Below the pieces are notes generated by a model, which made no database searches, was not told the DNA's origin, and saw only the letters and a list, made by a program, of their open reading frames with translations. Shown piece after piece: positions 60,556-64,000 of a stretch of 64,000 bases of DNA (position 1 is its first letter; each line of letters opens with the position of its first letter). The position numbers and the translations under genes are program-made. The stretch spans positions 62,001 through 126,000 of IMG/VR virus record IMGVR_UViG_3300023235_001889; one strand, given 5' to 3'. This DNA comes from a virus.

Positions 60556-60897
60556 ATGTTATTAGAAAAACAAGCAAAAGTCAACGATGTTGTTGCCGTC
60601 CGATTAGTGTCAGGTGAGGAAATTGTTGGTAGATTGACATCAACAAGTGATACTGCCATAGTAATAGCAAAACCGTTAGTTTTAGGTATGCGTCAAATGC
60701 AAAATCCGAAATCTGGTGAAATAGAAACGGGTATGGCTTTCGCGCCATTTATGCTATCACTAGCAGAAGAAGATGGTATAACGTTGCAAGCAAGCAATAT
60801 CGTTACAAAAATAAAAGCAAGACAGGCAATTAGTGATTCTTATATACAACAAACTTCTAGCATAGAATTGCCATCATCGCCGCCATTGATTGTATGA
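60556..60897 (+). CDS. Sm-like small beta-barrel protein
   Basis: 113 residues. VNDVVAVRLVSGEEIVGRLTSTSDTAIVIAKPLVL has the two-part strand pattern of an Sm/LSm fold (first half xGxxVxVxLxSGExixGxL). The rest (AFAPFMLSLAEEDGITLQAS, IVTKIKARQAI) completes a barrel. RNA binding is possible, as with Hfq, but the fold match is by eye only. Overlaps the next gene by 4 bases. Confidence 0.55.
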   Translation: MLLEKQAKVNDVVAVRLVSGEEIVGRLTSTSDTAIVIAKPLVLGMRQMQNPKSGEIETGMAFAPFMLSLAEEDGITLQASNIVTKIKARQAISDSYIQQTSSIELPSSPPLIV

Positions 60898-61106
60898 CCG
60901 AAAAAATAGTCAATGTAATAAAAGCGGCAACAAATATATATCTTAAAACACATGATGCATATGAACGCGTAAAAGTGTGTGAAAGTTGTGATAAATACCT
61001 TAAGATGGCAAAAATTTGTGGTGAGTGCAAATGTTTTGTTCCAGCAAAATCAAGATTGCGATACGCAACTTGTCCGCTAGATAAATGGGAGATTTTAGAT
61101 GCCTAA
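60894..61106 (+). CDS. Small zinc ribbon protein
   Basis: 70 residues. Four to six Cys in two pairs (VCESCDKYLKMAKICGECKC, then TCPLDKW) form a treble-clef or ribbon type zinc site. Preceded by a helix (IKAATNIYLKTHDAY). Possibly a nucleic-acid or protein adaptor; it lies among late baseplate-type genes and overlaps the PAAR gene by 8 bases. Confidence 0.7.
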   Translation: MTEKIVNVIKAATNIYLKTHDAYERVKVCESCDKYLKMAKICGECKCFVPAKSRLRYATCPLDKWEILDA

Positions 61107-61395
61107 ACCAGTACATAGACATACAGATTCAAGAGTGTGCGGCGCTACAACAGTTGTTGTAGGGCAATCGACAGTTATAGCCAACGGTTTGTTAGTATCC
61201 GTTCAGGGTGATCCAAATACACATGGTGGTGGTGCGTTAGGCGCTACTGTTAATCCTGGTTCAGTTATTATCGAAGGCAAAGAAATGGTTGTAGTGGGCA
61301 GTTCTGCTGCACCTGATGCGTTATGTCCTATTCCCGGTGGACCGCATTGTGATCCAAAATCATCATCGGGGAGCGACGACGTTCTAGCTTTTTGA
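61099..61395 (+). CDS. PAAR-domain spike tip protein
   Basis: 98 residues. PAAR proteins form the sharp tip of contractile injection spikes (T4 gp5.4). The pattern of paired His/Cys for metal binding is present (HRHTDSRVCGATTVVVGQ, then DPNTHGGG, CPIPGGPHCDPK), along with Gly-rich short strands (VIANGLLVSVQGD, PGSVIIEGKEMVVVG). This tip would be the first part of the phage to pierce the outer membrane. Confidence 0.9.
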   Translation: MPKPVHRHTDSRVCGATTVVVGQSTVIANGLLVSVQGDPNTHGGGALGATVNPGSVIIEGKEMVVVGSSAAPDALCPIPGGPHCDPKSSSGSDDVLAF

Positions 61396-61405
61396 GGAAT
61401 AATAA

Positions 61406-62269
61406 ATGAGTTGTTTACCAATTAATGACCCAAATCAATTTGATTTGTTTAATTCGAATATAAATTTTGCACCGGTACCATCTTCCGCGTTCCCACCAAA
61501 CATGGCAGCAATTATGGACGAGTTAGCAAAACCCGATGCCTTTGCGCCTTCTGTTAATTTAACAGTAGTCGACGATGCAATAACCGCGCTAGATGCGATG
61601 ACCGGTCCAGAAATAGCAGCACTTCCGGCAAACAGTCAACAATTAATCGCTGGAACCTATGATTTTGCAGGCGATCCTCTTTTTAATGCATTTACGAGTA
61701 ACTATAATATAGCAATTCCCCCATTGATAAGCAATGGTGATAGTTTACGTGATATATTGTCTTTATTTAGAACACATATAGTTGGAATACCAACTACTGT
61801 TCCTGGTGTTATTGGTAGTTTAGGTCACGCAAATATTTTAAGATCGTTTGGGGCAATAAGTTCAGGTAATGGGTTGCAAAAACATCTTGGATTGGGAGCA
61901 ATACCAGATTGCGGTCTTGCTGATGGTTTATTGGATTCGCTATTGAAATTATTGCAGCCATTAATAGATTTGTTGGCTAACTTGCTTGACCCATTGTTTA
62001 ATTTGATTCTAGCAATATTGGGTATACTTGCGGCAATCCTTGCGGAATTATTAAATTTATTAAACATACTACAGAGATTGTTAGATTTCGCAACCGGATC
62101 ACAACTTTTATCACTTGATCCATGTGCATTATTGTTTATGGGCCAAAGTGGTTCAACCACGTTGAATAACGAAGTAAATAGCGGCATTGAGTGGGTTAAT
62201 CCAGATGCACCTCAAATACCCACCGCAGGACAAGATTTACCAACACCGCCACCGCCAAGAAATCAATGA
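61406..62269 (+). CDS. Hydrophobic baseplate-associated protein
   Basis: 287 residues. After an extended N-terminal half, residues about 175-240 are an almost continuous leucine-rich hydrophobic helical block (LLDSLLKLLQPLIDLLANLL, FNLILAILGILAAILAELLN). It ends in a Pro-rich tail (LPTPPPPRN). Located right after the PAAR tip and RBS AGGAAT. It could be a tail-tip component inserted into the host membrane during injection, or a membrane protein. Function inferred. Confidence 0.65.
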   Translation: MSCLPINDPNQFDLFNSNINFAPVPSSAFPPNMAAIMDELAKPDAFAPSVNLTVVDDAITALDAMTGPEIAALPANSQQLIAGTYDFAGDPLFNAFTSNYNIAIPPLISNGDSLRDILSLFRTHIVGIPTTVPGVIGSLGHANILRSFGAISSGNGLQKHLGLGAIPDCGLADGLLDSLLKLLQPLIDLLANLLDPLFNLILAILGILAAILAELLNLLNILQRLLDFATGSQLLSLDPCALLFMGQSGSTTLNNEVNSGIEWVNPDAPQIPTAGQDLPTPPPPRNQ

Positions 62270-62862
62270 AACAAACTATCAAATATATATGTTATGTATG
62301 TTATATTTTGTTGGGAATATATGTTTTATCATTTCCATCAGATACATTTAGTGAAAATGTTTTCAGTGTGGTTATGTCCGAGGAACAAAGAACATTTATA
62401 ATTAATGGTTTGATTGATAGCGATGTTGCTGACGATTTTTTAGAACGTCGCGAACATATAAATCGTATTGTGTTAAATTCACATGGTGGTTATAAATTAT
62501 ATATCGATGAACTCGCAGATTATACCCGCCAACACAATATAACGACCATAATTGAAGAATATGGTGTGTGTTATGCTGGATGTTTGGGGGTATACACTGC
62601 GAGTAAAACCAGACTGGCACATTGGAACAGTTATTTTTATCTTGGGCATCCAGTATGGAAATATAATGGCATTACATACCCCGCATCTAAAGGAACTATT
62701 GAAATGATCGCAACATTGCGTGCAGATGGTGTTAGTGCCGAGTTGACTAATCAGTTGGATATCGTGGATTCAGTTATATTCAACGCAGAAGCAGCAAAAC
62801 GCTATGGTGTAGTCACAAAACTATATAATCAATATGACGTGGTTTCAAAACGTTTTTATTAA
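62266..62862 (+). CDS. Membrane-anchored ClpP-fold protein with altered nucleophile site
   Basis: 198 residues. One N-terminal membrane segment (KYICYVCYILLGIYVLSF) then a ClpP/crotonase-type fold: INRIVLNSHGGYKLYIDELADY (Gly-Gly oxyanion), VCYAGCLGVYTASKTRLAHW, and GHP with His128. In active periplasmic relatives the nucleophile Ser sits between the two Cys (C-x-S-x-C), but here Cys102-Tyr-Ala-Gly-Cys106 has no Ser. So it is probably not a protease as such, or uses another residue. Periplasmic by topology. It overlaps the upstream gene by 4 bases. Confidence 0.7.
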   Translation: MKQTIKYICYVCYILLGIYVLSFPSDTFSENVFSVVMSEEQRTFIINGLIDSDVADDFLERREHINRIVLNSHGGYKLYIDELADYTRQHNITTIIEEYGVCYAGCLGVYTASKTRLAHWNSYFYLGHPVWKYNGITYPASKGTIEMIATLRADGVSAELTNQLDIVDSVIFNAEAAKRYGVVTKLYNQYDVVSKRFY

Positions 62863-62875
62863 AAAAACATATTAC

Positions 62876-62906
62876 TTGACACTTATATCGTGTTGTGGTA
62901 TAAATA
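62876..62906 (+). promoter_or_regulatory. Dual promoter of the tmRNA gene
   Basis: TTGACA, 17-base spacer, TATAAA (62899-62904). The -10 is also the exact late octamer TATAAATA (62899-62906). It could serve both host sigma70 and phage late RNA polymerase, giving tmRNA throughout infection. Confidence 0.65.
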
Positions 62907-62910
62907 TACT

Positions 62911-63190
62911 TGAAATCGTTGATAGCAACATAATAGAACTTTCTAGAAGAGACTTCGAAGTCTCCTGCTCCACCAATTTACTACTTTCGGGGCAGAATTG
63001 GGATCGATAGGAGTTAATAAAAGTTGAAGTAGATTTTCCCGATCTAAGCTGGGTTAACGCGACGAAACACTACAAACGCAAGCTTAACAGCAAGCAATGA
63101 TAATTTCAAAATGGATACTCGCCTAGCGGCCTGATCCTAACTGAATTTATTCGGGGTTTGGGAGACACCTGTCAACAGAAGTCTCCCATT
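62911..63190 (+). ncRNA. ssrA: Circularly permuted (two-piece) tmRNA
   Basis: tmRNA rescues stalled ribosomes and tags the protein for degradation. The gene is permuted: the acceptor piece comes first (T-arm GAGAC-TTCGAA-GTCTC at 62949-62964, acceptor strand CTGCTCC 62965-62971, A, then encoded CCA 62973-62975). A 13-base spacer follows, then the coding piece begins with GGGGCAG (62989-62995), which pairs with CTGCTCC (one G-T). AAAAGTT (63019-63025) can pair with AACTTT (62937-62942) as helix P2. The tag reading frame lies inside. A hairpin GGGAGAC / GTCTCCC (63160-63187) ends it. T-loop is one base short of usual. Ends are approximate. Confidence 0.88.
63090..63134 (+). other. tmRNA tag reading frame
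   Basis: Resume codon GCA at 63090, encoding ASNDNFKMDTRLAA, stop TGA 63132-63134. The NDN core and hydrophobic LAA end match tags of alphaproteobacterial permuted tmRNAs (such as ANDNFAEEFAVAA in Caulobacter). The LAA end is what ClpXP recognises. Confidence 0.85.
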
Positions 63191-63193
63191 ACT

Positions 63194-64000
63194 TTATGAC
63201 ATTAAACTCCACGATCCATCTGATTGTGGATATTGCCAAGTCCAACTCCCATCATCCAAATATTTTCTTTTCCTACCCGCAACAGTTTTACTTTGTTTTT
63301 TTGCGCTACGTTTGCCATTTATTGCAGGTGAACCTTTTTTGGCATTCAAACTGTTTGAACATGACATTGAGCAGCATAGTTTTTTTCGTTTTATATATTC
63401 TACCACAAAATCAGAACCGCATTTTATGCATATTTTAATAACTGGGGGATTCTTTTTTGGTGGCGTCGTAATAGGTTTTGATGAAATCGCTACTTTTTTT
63501 CTACGTGGCATTTTTATACCTTTATTCCATGCGATGCATCCCTTTGGTCTACCCGTCCTGTTTGGGTTTTTGATGGGTTTATCTATTAATAGCATAAAAT
63601 CGCCAGAACGTCTTGATTGAATCATTTCTGGTGTCAATCCTTTATTCCATGCAGGTTTTATTCTGTTTTTTGTATGACCCTTGTGGCTCCCACCAACCGC
63701 AGTTTTTTTCATATTGTAATAACGATTACACCCTTCCATGACATTTTTGCTGATTGATAACTCACTATCAGTTATCATATTCAACCAGCGCTGTTCTTCG
63801 TTTTGTAAATCTTTGATATTTCCATCAATATATTTAAGTACTCGCATTTTAAAGTCGATTGGTCGTTTTTTGTGAGCATTTAGCATCCATTTACTGGAGC
63901 ATATATAAGAATCGTCGATCTGTCCAAAGTGACTTCCAACATAAAACATATTATGTTTTTTATCGTGCCATATGTAGACGTATCCGGTATATTGATTTGA
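63194..64000 (-). CDS. GIY-YIG homing endonuclease (5' end outside window)
   Basis: Open to the right edge on the minus strand: 17 codons upstream of the in-window Met read GYVYIWHDKKHNMFYVGSHFG, giving the GIY-YIG signature (Y-V-Y and F-Y-V-G). The middle holds NUMOD-type basic repeats (HTKNRIKPAWNKGLTPEMI, CIAWNKGIKMPRRK). A Cys4 zinc site follows (CIKCGSDF and CCSMSC) and the protein ends in a short W-rich segment (GSWTWQYPQSDGSWSLM). It is convergent with and directly abuts the tmRNA, which may be its homing site or just its neighbour. Confidence 0.88.
   Translation of the reverse strand, partial: SNQYTGYVYIWHDKKHNMFYVGSHFGQIDDSYICSSKWMLNAHKKRPIDFKMRVLKYIDGNIKDLQNEEQRWLNMITDSELSISKNVMEGCNRYYNMKKTAVGGSHKGHTKNRIKPAWNKGLTPEMIQSRRSGDFMLLIDKPIKNPNRTGRPKGCIAWNKGIKMPRRKKVAISSKPITTPPKKNPPVIKICIKCGSDFVVEYIKRKKLCCSMSCSNSLNAKKGSPAINGKRSAKKQSKTVAGRKRKYLDDGSWTWQYPQSDGSWSLMS

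Noticed and set aside
62949-62975. Stand-alone tRNA or partial tRNA
   Set aside because: The T-arm and CCA belong to the permuted tmRNA; no anticodon arm is present.
63196-63620. Plus-strand frames opposite the GIY-YIG gene
   Set aside because: The minus-strand frame has clear domain motifs; the + frames do not.
1-64000. CRISPR arrays, rRNA, insertion sequences or attachment sites
   Set aside because: No regular spaced repeats, no rRNA stretches, no transposase and no integrase were seen.

Overview
The window is 64 kb of an AT-rich, densely coding genome of a large tailed bacteriophage (contractile-tailed, T4 superfamily). Nearly all genes lie on the + strand, many overlap as ATGA or TAATG, and there is no rRNA or tRNA gene. 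Recognisable T4-type proteins are neck gp14, tail completion gp15, sheath gp18, tube gp19, head-completion nuclease gp4, small and large terminase (gp16, gp17), gp32, UvsX, UvsY, UvsW, a probable gp62, primase gp61 and helicase gp41. Gene content (class II ribonucleotide reductase, A-type Fe-S carrier, MazG, PyrF, many CTS-like leader proteins) suggests a marine member. A circularly permuted tmRNA gene of the alphaproteobacterial type suggests, by inference, an alphaproteobacterial host.

Layout. 1-8.3 kb: tail and head-completion genes. 8.4-11.5 kb: two radical SAM enzymes. 11.6-18.4 kb: hypothetical virion proteins and the packaging motor, with a truncated ATPase-only gp17 paralogue directly before full-length gp17. 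18.5-24.5 kb: recombination block (gp32, UvsX, UvsY, UvsW) behind clear sigma70-like promoters. 24.5-25.6 kb: a repeat-rich structural protein on the minus strand. 25.7-27.9 kb: replication-associated genes, including a 204-residue protein that carries the three catalytic Asp motifs of DnaE-type polymerases. 28.4-33.2 kb: aminotransferase, glycosyltransferase, a structural protein and an asparagine-synthetase-like protein. 33.3-36.8 kb: GIY-YIG endonuclease, primase and helicase. 36.8-52.4 kb: a long run of probable virion cargo genes, many with short N-terminal leaders like T4 capsid-targeting sequences, among them ADP-ribosyltransferase-like, nucleotidyltransferase-like and very basic proteins. 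This run also holds a PAS-PAS protein coupled to a membrane coiled-coil protein, and a structured noncoding interval. 52.4-55.4 kb: PD-(D/E)XK nuclease and a beta-helix tailspike. 55.5-60 kb: nucleotide metabolism (RNR, Nudix, glutaredoxin, MazG-like, PyrF). 60-62.9 kb: small proteins, a PAAR spike tip and a ClpP-fold membrane protein. 62.9-63.2 kb: permuted tmRNA. 63.2-64 kb: a GIY-YIG endonuclease on the minus strand, cut by the window edge.

Regulation. A recurring TATAAATA/AATAAATA octamer lies about 25-60 bases before many virion and late genes and matches the T4 late promoter. Separate TTGACA/TATAAT promoters precede gp32, uvsW, the glycosyltransferase, the asparagine-synthetase-like gene and the tmRNA. 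Rho-independent terminators separate the major blocks.

All family assignments come from reading motifs by eye. No database search was run.
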